A stretch of 64,000 nucleotides of DNA, from positions 1-64,000 of the forward strand of contig SCNS01000021.1 of the NCBI GenBank assembly GCA_005503215.1, given 5' to 3'. The notes beneath the pieces are model-generated. The model was not told the origin of the DNA. It saw only the letters and a program-made list of their open reading frames with translations, and searched no databases. The stretch is from Sphingomonadaceae bacterium 3R27C6. GTDB taxonomy: Bacteria > Pseudomonadota > Alphaproteobacteria > Sphingomonadales > Sphingomonadaceae. A program made the translations under genes and the position numbers. Below are positions 17,207 to 26,090 of the stretch, piece by piece. Numbering within the stretch: the first letter of the stretch is position 1; every line of letters starts with the position of its first letter.

Positions 17207-18147
17207 TTCTTGTAGTCGGGCAGCTGGCTGCCGCCGAGAACCGCGCCTGCGCCCTGCTGGTCGAGCTTGTCGGTCAGGCTGGACAGCGAGGCGGAGGTAC
17301 GGCGCAGATCGCGGATCAGCGCATTGGCTTCGGGAATCGTCGTTTCGCTGAACGTCTTGAGCCCCGGCCGCGCGTCGCTGATCGCGGCCTCGAGCGTCGC
17401 CATCGAGGCATTCGCCGATTTCAGCGTATCGCGCAGGTTTGCCATCGCGGGGTCGACGTTGCGGTCGATCGTGCCCTGCGCCGACGCCGCGAGGTTGCCG
17501 ACCTGTTCGGCGGCGTTGCCCGCCTGCTGGATGGCGATGCGTGTATCGGCGAGCGCGCGTTCGAGCGCCGGCCCGTTGCGCGCGAGCGTCGCGGTGGTCG
17601 CTTCGACATTGGCTAGTATCTTGGCAAAGCTCTCCTGATTCTTGTCGTCGGCAAGTTCGGCGAGGCGTTCGCTCAGCGTCGACAGGCGCTGGAGCAATTG
17701 CGGCGCGGTGTTCAGCAGTTCGCCGAGGCCCCCGACGCGCGTCGGGATGACGGGCTTGCCCGCGGGCCCCTTGTCGGCGATCGGCGGCGCGCCCTTGACC
17801 GCGCCGTCGAGCGAGATTTGCGACACGCCGGTAAAGCCGACGCCTTCGAGCGCTGCGGTCGTTCCCTGCAGCACCGGGACGCCCTCGTTCACTTCGATCC
17901 GGACGCGGACGAATTGCGGATCTTCGGGCCACAGCGCGATTTCGCGCACCTGACCCGCGGGAACGCCGGAGAATTGTACCTGCGCGCCCTTGTTCAGCCC
18001 GTCGACCGATTGCTTGAAGAAAATGTCATATTCGCGCTTGTCGCCGCCGCTGTCGTTCGCCAGCCAGACGACGAAAAATGCGAGCGCCGCGGTGAAGAAG
18101 AGGACGAAAGCGCCGACGAGGACGTTGTTTGAGCGTGTTTCCATCAA
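17203..18147 (-). CDS. MCE domain protein, MlaD-like
   Basis: 314 residues: one N-terminal membrane anchor (about 9-29), then a single MCE/MlaD domain (about 38-115, with FKQSVDGLNKGAQVQFSGVPAG and the GVGFTGVSQISLDG loop), then a long helical region (150-300). By family it forms the hexameric substrate-binding ring of a phospholipid transporter in the periplasm. The long helical tail suggests a PqiB-like tunnel or a contact for the lipoprotein that follows. Confidence 0.88.
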   Translation of the reverse strand: MMETRSNNVLVGAFVLFFTAALAFFVVWLANDSGGDKREYDIFFKQSVDGLNKGAQVQFSGVPAGQVREIALWPEDPQFVRVRIEVNEGVPVLQGTTAALEGVGFTGVSQISLDGAVKGAPPIADKGPAGKPVIPTRVGGLGELLNTAPQLLQRLSTLSERLAELADDKNQESFAKILANVEATTATLARNGPALERALADTRIAIQQAGNAAEQVGNLAASAQGTIDRNVDPAMANLRDTLKSANASMATLEAAISDARPGLKTFSETTIPEANALIRDLRRTSASLSSLTDKLDQQGAGAVLGGSQLPDYKK

Positions 18148-18153
18148 CTGTTC

Positions 18154-19008
18154 CTATCGCGGCTTCGCGGTTTGGTTCCCGCTTGCCGCAGCACGGCCGC
18201 GTGGCCCGTTGAAATAATCCTGTATCCACGGATGCTCGGTGGCAAGCAGTTCCGGGATTGTGCCGACCGCGATCACCTTCTTTTCGGCCAGCACCGCGAC
18301 CCGGTCGCAGGTAGCATAAAGCGAGTCGAGGTCGTGGGTAATGAGGAAGACGGTAAGGCCCATCGTGTCGGCCAGTTCGCGGATGAGCTCGTCGAACTTC
18401 GCCGCCCCGATCGGGTCGAGCCCCGCCGTCGGCTCGTCGAGAAACAGCAGCGCCGGGTCGAGCGCGAGCGCGCGGGCAAGCCCGGCGCGCTTGACCATCC
18501 CGCCCGACAGTTCGGCGGGATATTTCGGGCCGGCATCGGGGGGCAGGCCGACCATCGCGACCTTGTATGCCGCGATCTCGTCGAGCAGCCGCTGATCGAG
18601 GCGCGGATAATATTCACGCAGCGGGACCTGGATATTCTCGGCGACGCTCAGCGTCGAAAAGAGCGCGCCGCCCTGGAACATCACGCCCCAGCGCCGGCGC
18701 AGGTCGCGCGATTCTTCTTCATTAGCGATCGTGTCGAGCGTCTTGCCATACACTTCGATCTCGCCCGCTGTCGGCGTCTGCAGCCCGATGATCGAGCGCA
18801 TCAGCACCGACTTGCCGGTGCCCGATCCGCCGACGACGCCCAGGATTTCGCCCGAACGGACGTCGAGGTTCAGATCCTCGTGAACCACGGCATCGCCGAA
18901 CTGGTTCTTGAGCCCGCGGATGCAGATCGCCGTTTCGAACTTTTCGGGCCGCACCGCGTCGGCGGCGGCAAGCTCTTCCTTGATCTCCTGCTCGATCTCT
19001 TCGCTCAT
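18154..19008 (-). CDS. MlaF-like ABC transporter ATP-binding protein
   Basis: 284-residue ABC ATPase driving the MCE lipid transporter. Walker A GGSGTGKS, signature ELSGGMVKRAGLA, Walker B LLFLDEPTAGLDP and the switch histidine in LITHDLD are all present. About 25 extra acidic residues precede the domain. ATG 19008 overlaps the permease stop by one base (TGATG); an ATG three codons upstream is possible. The ATPase, permease, MCE and lipoprotein genes are contiguous and overlapping. Confidence 0.92.
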   Translation of the reverse strand: MSEEIEQEIKEELAAADAVRPEKFETAICIRGLKNQFGDAVVHEDLNLDVRSGEILGVVGGSGTGKSVLMRSIIGLQTPTAGEIEVYGKTLDTIANEEESRDLRRRWGVMFQGGALFSTLSVAENIQVPLREYYPRLDQRLLDEIAAYKVAMVGLPPDAGPKYPAELSGGMVKRAGLARALALDPALLFLDEPTAGLDPIGAAKFDELIRELADTMGLTVFLITHDLDSLYATCDRVAVLAEKKVIAVGTIPELLATEHPWIQDYFNGPRGRAAASGNQTAKPR

Positions 19009-20162
19009 CAATTCCATCCCAGCGAAGAGAAGAAGACGGCGAACATCGCGTCGAGGACGATGACGAGGAAGATCGCGGCGACCACCGCCGATGTCGTGCG
19101 CTGGCCGACCTCCTCGGCATTCTGGCGCACCTGCATGCCTTCGTAACAACCGGTGACGCCGATCAATATGCCGAACACGGGCGCCTTGATCAGCATGATG
19201 TAAAAATCGGTCATCGGAATGATTTCGCGCAGCCGCTGGATATAGGTGAGCGGCGGGATGTCGAGCCCGATCCAGACAAAGGCGCCGCCGCCCGCGATCG
19301 CGCACAGGCTGGCGTAGAAACCGAGCAGCGGCATGGTGATCGTCGACGCGGCGACGCGCGGCAGCACGATCGCTTCCATCGGCGACACCCCGATCGTGCG
19401 CATCGCGTCGATCTCTTCGGTCAGCTTCATCGTGCCAATCTGGGCGGCAAAGGCCGATCCCGAGCGGCCCGCGACCATGATCGCGGTCATCAGCAGGCCA
19501 AGTTCGCGGATCGAGGCGCGGCCGACGAGGTTGATCGTGAACACCTCCAGCCCGAATTGTTCGAGCTGCACCGCGCCCTGCTGCGCGATGACGATCCCGA
19601 TCAGGAAGCTCATCAGGCCGATGATCGGCAGGGCGTCGACGCCGACGGTCTGGAAACGGGTGACAACGGCATTCCAGCGGAGGCGGCGGCGCGCGCGAAT
19701 CTGGATACCCAGCGCGACGATCATCGCGCCGAAAAAACCAACGATACCCAGCAGTTCGTGCCAGATCGCGACGCTGGCATGGCCGACCTGTTCGAGCATC
19801 CGCGCCCAGCCCGGGCGGCGATCGCGGTGGACGCGATATTCGCTCTTGTCGCTGGCGAGCGCCTCGAGCAGGCGCTGCGCTTCTTCGCTCGCGCCGACGA
19901 CCTTCGAACCATGTTCCTTGGCGGTGCGTGTCACGATCCAGGCGCCGACGGTGTCGATGCGCTCGAGCGCCGACAGGTCGAGCGTCGCGATCGGACCCAG
20001 CGCATCGAGACGCGCGGGAACGTCACCCAGACGCGCGAGCGTCAGACGGCCAGTGAAGCGAACTTCGGCACCATCGGCACCGTCGCTATGTTCGAAATCC
20101 GCCCTGGCAACCATCGTGCGGGAACATTGTCTTATTTGCCCCATGACGGCAAGTGAATCCAT
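19008..20162 (-). CDS. MlaE-like permease with N-terminal STAS domain
   Basis: 384 residues. Residues about 20-110 form a STAS-like domain (LDLSALERIDTVGAW), equivalent to the separate MlaB subunit of E. coli. Residues about 130-384 are the MlaE permease with five to six helices and the conserved TMVAGRSG-like segment AIMVAGRSGSAFAAQIG and the EIDAMRTIGVSP coupling helix. First gene of the Mla-type operon, divergent from the HAD phosphatase. No mlaA or mlaC lies nearby. Confidence 0.9.
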   Translation of the reverse strand: MDSLAVMGQIRQCSRTMVARADFEHSDGADGAEVRFTGRLTLARLGDVPARLDALGPIATLDLSALERIDTVGAWIVTRTAKEHGSKVVGASEEAQRLLEALASDKSEYRVHRDRRPGWARMLEQVGHASVAIWHELLGIVGFFGAMIVALGIQIRARRRLRWNAVVTRFQTVGVDALPIIGLMSFLIGIVIAQQGAVQLEQFGLEVFTINLVGRASIRELGLLMTAIMVAGRSGSAFAAQIGTMKLTEEIDAMRTIGVSPMEAIVLPRVAASTITMPLLGFYASLCAIAGGGAFVWIGLDIPPLTYIQRLREIIPMTDFYIMLIKAPVFGILIGVTGCYEGMQVRQNAEEVGQRTTSAVVAAIFLVIVLDAMFAVFFSSLGWN

Positions 20163-20215
20163 GGTTTAGTTTGCCGGGCCTTGGCCGCCGTGCCGGGCCA
20201 CACTATGGGTGGGGG

Positions 20216-20935
20216 ATGGAAGACCCGCTCGCCACGCCGATCCCCGACTATGCGCACCGCGTCGCGATGTACGACATGGACCGGACGATAACGCGTTCAG
20301 GGACTTACAGCGGCTTCCTGATGCATGTTGCGCAGCGGCGCCAGCAATGGCGGCTCCTGCTGCTGCCGCTCGTCGGGCTCGCCGGCGCGGCCTATTCGCT
20401 GCGCCTGATTGACCGCTCGCGGCTGAAGGCAATCAACCTCCGGCTGCTCGTGGGCAAACGCTTCCGCCGCACCGAAATCGCGCCGCTCGCCGAAAGCTAT
20501 GCCGACAAGGTTGTCGCACGCGGGCTGCATCCTGCCGCGCTCGAGCAGATCGCCGCCGACCGCGAGGCGGGGTATCGGCTGCTGCTCGCGACCGCGTCGT
20601 TCCACCTCTACGTCGATGCGATCGCGCGGCGGCTCGGGATCGACGATGTGCTCGCGACACAGCTCGACGAGCCCGACGGCGCCGACCATATCCACGCGCG
20701 GCTCGCGGGCGACAATTGCTATGGCGAGGCGAAGTTCGCGCGGATCGACGGCTGGATGGCAGCCAACGACATCACCCGCGACCGCGCGCATATCCGCGCA
20801 TATTCGGACCATGTGTCCGACCACCCGATGCTGCATTTCGCCGACGAGGCGGTCGCGGCGACGCCATCGCGCAGGCTGAAATTGCTCGCCCCGCAAATGG
20901 GTTGGCAGGTCGTCGACTGGCGGACGAAACGGTAA
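20216..20935 (+). CDS. HAD-IB family phosphatase
   Basis: 239 residues of the haloacid dehalogenase superfamily, subclass IB. Motif I is MYDMDRTIT (nucleophile D20, general acid D22), motif II is near LLATASFH and motif IV is AYSDHVSDHPML, typical of the TIGR01490-type group that includes SerB-like and phosphatidylglycerophosphatase-C-like enzymes. The substrate is not decidable. ATG 20216 is chosen over GTG 20153, whose extra residues are non-conserved; a possible promoter (TTGGCC 20181, TATGGG 20204) would make the mRNA nearly leaderless. Confidence 0.82.
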   Translation: MEDPLATPIPDYAHRVAMYDMDRTITRSGTYSGFLMHVAQRRQQWRLLLLPLVGLAGAAYSLRLIDRSRLKAINLRLLVGKRFRRTEIAPLAESYADKVVARGLHPAALEQIAADREAGYRLLLATASFHLYVDAIARRLGIDDVLATQLDEPDGADHIHARLAGDNCYGEAKFARIDGWMAANDITRDRAHIRAYSDHVSDHPMLHFADEAVAATPSRRLKLLAPQMGWQVVDWRTKR

Positions 20936-20936
20936 A

Positions 20937-20960
20937 TCCCCTCCCGCAAGCGGGAGGGGA
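20937..20960. repeat. Palindromic repeat, family B copy 1; bidirectional terminator
   Basis: TCCCCTCCCGC and GCGGGAGGGGA form perfect 11-bp arms around AA. It occupies most of the 31-base gap between the convergent HAD phosphatase and PLP-enzyme genes. The same core occurs twice more at 59472-59494 and 59565-59586. Its location suits a transcript barrier acting in both directions. Confidence 0.75.
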
Positions 20961-20966
20961 GATATC

Positions 20967-22259
20967 TCAAACCGCGTCCAATGCCTGCGCGAAATCGGCG
21001 ATCAGATCGTCGGGATCCTCGATGCCGATCGAGACGCGCACCAGATTGTCGGTGATGCCGAGCGCCTTCTTGCGCTCCTCGGGAACCGAAAGATGCGTCA
21101 TTGCGGCGGGATGGCTCGCGAGCGTTTCGGTGCCGCCGAGGCTGACCGCGAGCTTCGCGATCTTGAGTGCGTCGAGGAAGCGGAAACTCTCTTCCTCGCC
21201 GCCCTTGATGAACAGCGAGAAGGTCGATCCCGCGCCGGTGCAATGGCGGTCGAAGATGTCCTTCTGGCGCGCGTCCTGAATGAAGCCGAGATAGCCGAGC
21301 CCGTCGACCTTCGGATGATCGCGAAGGAAGGTGCAGACCTTCAGCGCATTTTCGCCTGCGCGGCTCATGCGCAGTTCGAGCGTTTCGAGACTGCGGAGCA
21401 GCATCCACGCGGTGTTGGGGTCGCAGATCGTGCCGATCGTGTTGCGCATCGGACGGATGATGTTGAGCAGCTTCTGGTCGCCCGACACCCCGCCGGCGAC
21501 GAGGTCCGAATGGCCGCCGGCATATTTGGTCAGGCTGTAGACGACGAGTTCGGCGCCTTGGCGGATTGGCTTTTGCCACAGCGGGCCGAGGAAGGTGTTG
21601 TCGATTGCGATCGGCGGCTGCTGCTCGCCGGGGAAGGCGGCATCGCGCGCGGCGCGCACCGCCTCGACATCGACGAGCGCGTTGGTCGGGTTCGCCGGGC
21701 TTTCGAGATAGACGAGCGCGACCTTGCCGCCCTTTTCGTCGGCGAGCGTTTGGGCGCGCGCGAGGATCGCGTCGATTTCCTCGCGCGTCGCGCCGGCGGG
21801 GAAATCGACGAAGCTGACGCCGAAGCGCGACAGGATGCGCGCGATCAGCGTTTCGGTCGCGGCGTAGAGCGGGCCCGAATGGACGATCACGTCATTCTGG
21901 CCGACGAGCGCGAGGAGCAGGGTCGCGATTGCCGACATGCCGCTCGAAAAGACGAGGCTGTCGTCGGCGCCGTCCCAGACCGCGAGGCGGTCCTCGAGAA
22001 TTTCCTGGTTCGGGCCGTTGAAGCGCGAATAGACGAGACCGTCGGCCGGCCCTTCGCGCTTGCCGGTGATATGTTCGAAGAAGCGCTTACCCGCCGCCGC
22101 GCTTTCGAAGGCGAAGGTCGAGGTCAGGAAGATCGGCGGCTTCAGCGAGCCTTCGGAGAGCACGGGATCATAGCCGAGTCCCATCATCAGCGTTGCGGGA
22201 TTGAGGTCGCGATCGCCGATTTTCCTGGTGTTGTTCTTGGGTTTGCCGCGCATGGCCAT
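20967..22259 (-). CDS. Cystathionine gamma-synthase family PLP enzyme
   Basis: 430-residue PLP enzyme of the Cys/Met metabolism family. The Schiff-base lysine lies in VYSLTKYAGGHSDLVAGG, and the substrate-loop motif VYSRFNGPN and SGMSAIATLLLAL are conserved. Members make or cleave C-S bonds (cystathionine synthase, cystathionine lyase, methionine gamma-lyase); sequence alone does not separate these. The 20-residue basic N-terminal extension is unusual. ATG 22259 follows AAGGAG. An inverted repeat in its promoter region may be an operator. Confidence 0.88.
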   Translation of the reverse strand: MAMRGKPKNNTRKIGDRDLNPATLMMGLGYDPVLSEGSLKPPIFLTSTFAFESAAAGKRFFEHITGKREGPADGLVYSRFNGPNQEILEDRLAVWDGADDSLVFSSGMSAIATLLLALVGQNDVIVHSGPLYAATETLIARILSRFGVSFVDFPAGATREEIDAILARAQTLADEKGGKVALVYLESPANPTNALVDVEAVRAARDAAFPGEQQPPIAIDNTFLGPLWQKPIRQGAELVVYSLTKYAGGHSDLVAGGVSGDQKLLNIIRPMRNTIGTICDPNTAWMLLRSLETLELRMSRAGENALKVCTFLRDHPKVDGLGYLGFIQDARQKDIFDRHCTGAGSTFSLFIKGGEEESFRFLDALKIAKLAVSLGGTETLASHPAAMTHLSVPEERKKALGITDNLVRVSIGIEDPDDLIADFAQALDAV

Positions 22260-22301
22260 GGGGATGCTCCTTGAGATGTTGGGGCCCTGTATAGCACGCA
22301 G

Positions 22302-22315
22302 GTTTCGTTTGAAAC
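22302..22315. promoter_or_regulatory. Small inverted repeat upstream of PLP enzyme
   Basis: GTTTC and GAAAC flank GTTT, about 43 bases upstream of the PLP-enzyme start, next to an AT-rich ACTATATT stretch. Possible repressor half-sites; five-base arms are weak evidence. Confidence 0.22.
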
Positions 22316-22329
22316 TATATTGCGCGGCA

Positions 22330-23736
22330 TCATCCGACCATCGCGATGGACCATATCACCCCGATCAGCAGCGGAACGCCGATAATGTCGAGCGCGAACC
22401 CCGCCTTCAATATGCGCGGCAGTGCGATATGGCCCGTCGCCCAGGCGAGCGCGTTCGGACCGGTCCCCGACGGCAGCATGAAGCCCCAGCTCGCCGCCAT
22501 CGCGACGGGAAGCGCGAGCAGGATCGGATCGACGCCGGTCGCCGCGATCAGCGCCGCGAGGACGGGCATGATCCCGCTCGCGGTCGCGACGTTGCTCGCG
22601 AACTCGGTGATCAGGATGGTGAGCGCGACGATGGTGGCGGCGAGGACGATCGTCGGCACGCTGCCGAGCGGTGCGAGCACCGCGCCGAGCCAGGCGGCAA
22701 GCCCGCTTGCGGTGATCGCGGCGGCGAGCGCAAGGCCGCCGCCGAACATCATGATGACGCCCCATGGCGCGCGGTCGGCTTCCTTCCAGAGCAGCAGGGG
22801 CCGGCCGGTGCCGTCGGGCAAGATGAAGAGCAACAGGCTGCCCGCGACGGCGATCGTGCCGTCGGTCAGCGCGCCCTTTGGCAGCATCGGTTCGAGCCAG
22901 GGCTGCGCGATCCACGCGACGAGCACGACTAGGAAGATCGGGACGACCCGGCGCTCGGCGGTCGACCAGATCGCCTGATTGCCGAGCGCGGCGGCGGCGG
23001 CCGTGCCGTCGAAGGGATGGTCGGCAAGCCGCTGGACGCGCGCGAGGATCCACATCGCGATCGGGGTCGACAGCAAGACGATGGGGACACCGTAGATCGC
23101 CCAGTCGAGAAACGAGATGCGCAGGCCGAGCGCTTTTTCGATGAGTCCCGCGGCGATGGCGTTGGTCGGGCTGCCGACGAGTGTGCCGAGCCCGCCGATC
23201 GAGGCGGCAAAGGCGATGCCCATCATCACCGCGCCTGCGAAACCGCCGGTCTCGCCCTCCTGCACGCCGCCCGCACGCACGACGGCGAGCGCGATCGGGA
23301 TCATTATCAGCGCGGTCGAGGTGTTCGATATGAACATGCTGAGCAGCGCGGTCGCCGTCATGAAGGCAAAGAGCAGGCCCGATGCGGTCGGCGAGGCGCG
23401 TTTCAGAAGCGCGAGTGCGAGCCGCCGGTGCAGCCCGACGCGCTCGATCGCGAGCGCCAGAAAGGCGCCGCCGAGGATCAGGAACAGGATCGGCGAATAA
23501 TATTCCTTCGCGATCGCATTCGCATCCATCACGCCAAAGGCGGGCACGGTGAGGAAGGGCATGAGTGCGGTGACGGTGAGCGGCAGCGCCTCGGTCATCC
23601 ACCAGATCGCCATCAGCACGGTCAGCGCGGCGACGCGCCAGGCGGTGACTTCCATCCCGGCGGGCGCCGGAGCCAAAAGCATGAAGCAAAAGACGACGAG
23701 CCCGCCGATCAATCCCAACCAGCGCGTGCGCGTCAT
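22330..23736 (-). CDS. SLC13/DASS family anion:sodium symporter
   Basis: 468-residue carrier with about 11-12 membrane segments. The two sodium/substrate signature loops are ISNTSTALIMIPIALAV in the first half and TEFASNVATASGIMPVL in the second; SPTNAIAAG is also conserved. Such carriers import dicarboxylates, citrate or sulfate; the substrate is undetermined. It is followed on the same strand by the PLP enzyme gene 70 bases downstream and preceded by pgeF-end sequence 7 bases away. Confidence 0.88.
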   Translation of the reverse strand: MTRTRWLGLIGGLVVFCFMLLAPAPAGMEVTAWRVAALTVLMAIWWMTEALPLTVTALMPFLTVPAFGVMDANAIAKEYYSPILFLILGGAFLALAIERVGLHRRLALALLKRASPTASGLLFAFMTATALLSMFISNTSTALIMIPIALAVVRAGGVQEGETGGFAGAVMMGIAFAASIGGLGTLVGSPTNAIAAGLIEKALGLRISFLDWAIYGVPIVLLSTPIAMWILARVQRLADHPFDGTAAAAALGNQAIWSTAERRVVPIFLVVLVAWIAQPWLEPMLPKGALTDGTIAVAGSLLLFILPDGTGRPLLLWKEADRAPWGVIMMFGGGLALAAAITASGLAAWLGAVLAPLGSVPTIVLAATIVALTILITEFASNVATASGIMPVLAALIAATGVDPILLALPVAMAASWGFMLPSGTGPNALAWATGHIALPRILKAGFALDIIGVPLLIGVIWSIAMVG

Positions 23737-23743
23737 CGGCCCC

Positions 23744-24511
23744 TCATCCTCCCGCCAGTCCGATCACCGACAATTGGCGGCCATAGGAATTTTCCCCTTT
23801 ATGGCACGCGCGGCGATAGCTGAAATAATCTTGCCCCTCGGCATAGGTGTCCTGTCCGCCGATGGCAATTCGCGTCACGCCCGCCGCGGCGAGCCGCGCC
23901 GCGACATAGGCGGCGATGTCGAACATCGCATGGCCGGGCTTGCCTGCGGCGAAAAAGCGCTCGTTTGCGGGATCGTCGGCGACGAAGCGCTGCACGAAAT
24001 TTTCATCGACCTCATAGGAGGCGCGCGCGATGCAGGGGCCGATCGCGACGGCGATATTGGCGCGGCGGGCGCCGAGGCTTTCCATTGCGCCCAGCGTCGC
24101 GTCGGTCACGCCTGCAATTGCGCCCTTCCAGCCCGCATGCGCCGCGCCGACAACCCCGGCCCCGCGGTCGGCGAACAGCACCGGAACGCAGTCGGCGGTC
24201 AATATGCCGAGCAGGATACCGGGCGTCCGCGTCGCGAGCGCATCGGCCTCGGGCCGCGCGGCGAGGTCGGTTTCGCTGTCGACGATCAGGCAGCGATTGC
24301 CATGCACCTGATAGAGCCCGGTCAGCACGGCGCCGGGAAGGGTCGCTGCCGCTACGCGCCGCCGGTTCTCGGCGATCAACGCCGGATCGTCACCCGAACC
24401 GAGGCCGCAGTTCAGCGAGGCGAGTTCGCCCGTCGAGACGCCGCCACGGCGGCCGAAAAAGCCGTGCGCGACGCCCGCCAGCGTTGCCGCGCTCGCAAAG
24501 GGCGCGCTCAC
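23744..24511 (-). CDS. pgeF: Peptidoglycan editing factor (YfiH/laccase-domain)
   Basis: 255 residues of the multicopper-like purine nucleoside/polyphenol oxidoreductase family; E. coli PgeF hydrolyses wrongly incorporated L-Ser in peptidoglycan precursors. Metal-site motifs are visible: YQVHGN, LTADCVPVLF, AHAGWKGAIAG and AIGPCI. GTG 24511 is chosen because it overlaps the upstream GNAT stop (GTGA) and gives the normal N-terminus. The last of four overlapping genes starting with lgt. Confidence 0.9.
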   Translation of the reverse strand: MSAPFASAATLAGVAHGFFGRRGGVSTGELASLNCGLGSGDDPALIAENRRRVAAATLPGAVLTGLYQVHGNRCLIVDSETDLAARPEADALATRTPGILLGILTADCVPVLFADRGAGVVGAAHAGWKGAIAGVTDATLGAMESLGARRANIAVAIGPCIARASYEVDENFVQRFVADDPANERFFAAGKPGHAMFDIAAYVAARLAAAGVTRIAIGGQDTYAEGQDYFSYRRACHKGENSYGRQLSVIGLAGG

Positions 24512-25026
24512 AGGTCGAGCCGGAAGATGCGGTCCTCGTCGATATGGTTGCCGACGCGAAAGGCGTTGCGGCCGACATCGACAAAACCATAGCGGCGGTA
24601 AAAGGCCTGCGCGCGGGGGTTCTCGGTAAAGACCGAAAGATAGAGGATCGATGCGCGGTCGCGCGCCCAAGCGATGCCCCAGTCGGTCAACGCGGCGGCG
24701 ATGCCGGTCCCCTTCGCTGCCTCCCCGACATAAAGTTGGTGGAGCTCGGTCGCGTCTTCGAGCGGCTGGCCTTCGGGCAGGTCGAAATCGATCGGCCCCA
24801 TCTTGATGAAGCCGGTGATCGCGCCGGCGTCGTCGTGGGCGAGGGCGATCGCCCAGGCGGGGTCGGCGATTTGTGCGCGGAGGCGCTCGGGAGGATTCCA
24901 GCCGGCGAGGAAGGCCGCGAGGTCGGCCGGGTCGTAAATATGCCCGAAAGTGTGGGTGAAGGAATTGCTCGCGAACAGGGTCAGTTCGCCGACATCTTCG
25001 TCGCGCGCGAGAGTGATGGTGGTCAT
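24508..25026 (-). CDS. GNAT family N-acetyltransferase
   Basis: 172-residue acetyltransferase. The acetyl-CoA loop appears as HQLYVGEAAKGTGIAAAL (Q/RxxGxG/A-type) with LSVFTENPRAQAFYRRYGF as the C-terminal signature strand and helix. Substrate unknown. ATG 25026 overlaps the midA-like stop by four bases, and its own stop overlaps pgeF, so translation is probably coupled through the chain. Confidence 0.85.
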   Translation of the reverse strand: MTTITLARDEDVGELTLFASNSFTHTFGHIYDPADLAAFLAGWNPPERLRAQIADPAWAIALAHDDAGAITGFIKMGPIDFDLPEGQPLEDATELHQLYVGEAAKGTGIAAALTDWGIAWARDRASILYLSVFTENPRAQAFYRRYGFVDVGRNAFRVGNHIDEDRIFRLDL

Positions 25027-26090
25027 GCTGCTGCCTTTGCCCCGAAACCTTCGGGTCGCGGCCAGCCGGGGGCGGAGGCAGCCATGACCTTGAACAATTC
25101 GCCCATCGCTTGCGGCGCGACAAGCCGGTCGCGCTGGCCCGCGAGTTCGTCGGCGCGGTCGGGCGCCGCCTTCGTCAGCGCCTTCAGCCGCGCGTCGATG
25201 CCGAGCGCCTGCAGCCATGCGCCCTGGCCGACCGGGCCGGCGATGCCAACGCCGGCGCGCCTGGCTGCATCCGAAAGCGCGGTGAAGTCGACATGGGTCG
25301 TGAGGTCGACCTCGCCCGGATCGGCGAAGGGATCGGTGAATTGATGCGCCTTGACCGCCTGCAGCGTGTCGCCCGCCGCGGGCCCCTGATAGCCATAGTC
25401 GATCACCAGCATCGCGCCGCCCTGCCGCGCGAGGCGGAAAGCGCAGCGCTGCATGATCGCCGCCGACACGGGCGCGGTCTCGACGATGCTTCCCACACGG
25501 CCGGTCCGCAGCATCGCGGGGACGCTGTCGTCGGCAGAAACAGTACCCGGCACCGCGGCCAGTTTTCCGTCGCTGCGTTCGACCATCCGCTCGCGCCAGC
25601 CGTCGATGGTGCGGATATATTGATGCACCGGCAAGGCGTCGAAAAATTCATTGGCGACGATGATCGCGGCGCCGTCGTCCGGCAGGTCGTCGATATCGTC
25701 GTGATGGATCGCCGCGGGCAGGCGTGCCGATTGCGCCGCGCGGAGCGTCGGGCTCGTCTCGACCAGATGGACGCCCTGCGGCGTGCAACCGAAGCGCGCC
25801 ATCGCGCGCAGCGCATCGGCGGCGAGCGTGCCGCGGCCGGGGCCGAGTTCGATATAGCGAAACGCCGGGCTGCCCGCGCGACACCACAGGTCGGCGATCC
25901 AGACGCCGACCATCTCGCCGAACATCTGGCTGATTTCGGGCGCGGTGGTGAAATCGCCCGCGGCGCCGAGCGGGTCGCGCGTCGCATAATAATGGCCGTT
26001 CGCCGCCGCCATATAATCGGCGATCGTCATCGGCCGCGCCGCCGCGATTTCGCCGATTAGCTGCTCGGGGTTCGGCGGTCCGTCACGCAA
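25023..26090 (-). CDS. SAM-dependent methyltransferase, MidA/NDUFAF7 family
   Basis: 355 residues. The signature [26 protein letters not shown] and the SAM-binding loop ELGPGRGTL identify the MidA/NDUFAF7 family; mitochondrial NDUFAF7 methylates an arginine of complex I, and bacterial roles are less clear. Start chosen at TTG 26090, eight bases inside lgt, because it gives the usual short N-terminus before TIADYM; the only upstream ATG (26159) would run 77 bases into lgt. Very often found directly after lgt, as here. Confidence 0.87.
   Translation of the reverse strand: MRDGPPNPEQLIGEIAAARPMTIADYMAAANGHYYATRDPLGAAGDFTTAPEISQMFGEMVGVWIADLWCRAGSPAFRYIELGPGRGTLAADALRAMARFGCTPQGVHLVETSPTLRAAQSARLPAAIHHDDIDDLPDDGAAIIVANEFFDALPVHQYIRTIDGWRERMVERSDGKLAAVPGTVSADDSVPAMLRTGRVGSIVETAPVSAAIMQRCAFRLARQGGAMLVIDYGYQGPAAGDTLQAVKAHQFTDPFADPGEVDLTTHVDFTALSDAARRAGVGIAGPVGQGAWLQALGIDARLKALTKAAPDRADELAGQRDRLVAPQAMGELFKVMAASAPGWPRPEGFGAKAAA

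Noticed and set aside
17207-17932. Long N-terminal extension of the auxiliary lipoprotein (445-residue frame)
   Set aside because: The extension lies wholly within the MCE gene in another frame, is Arg/Gly-rich, and would destroy the signal peptide and lipobox that begin at 17206.
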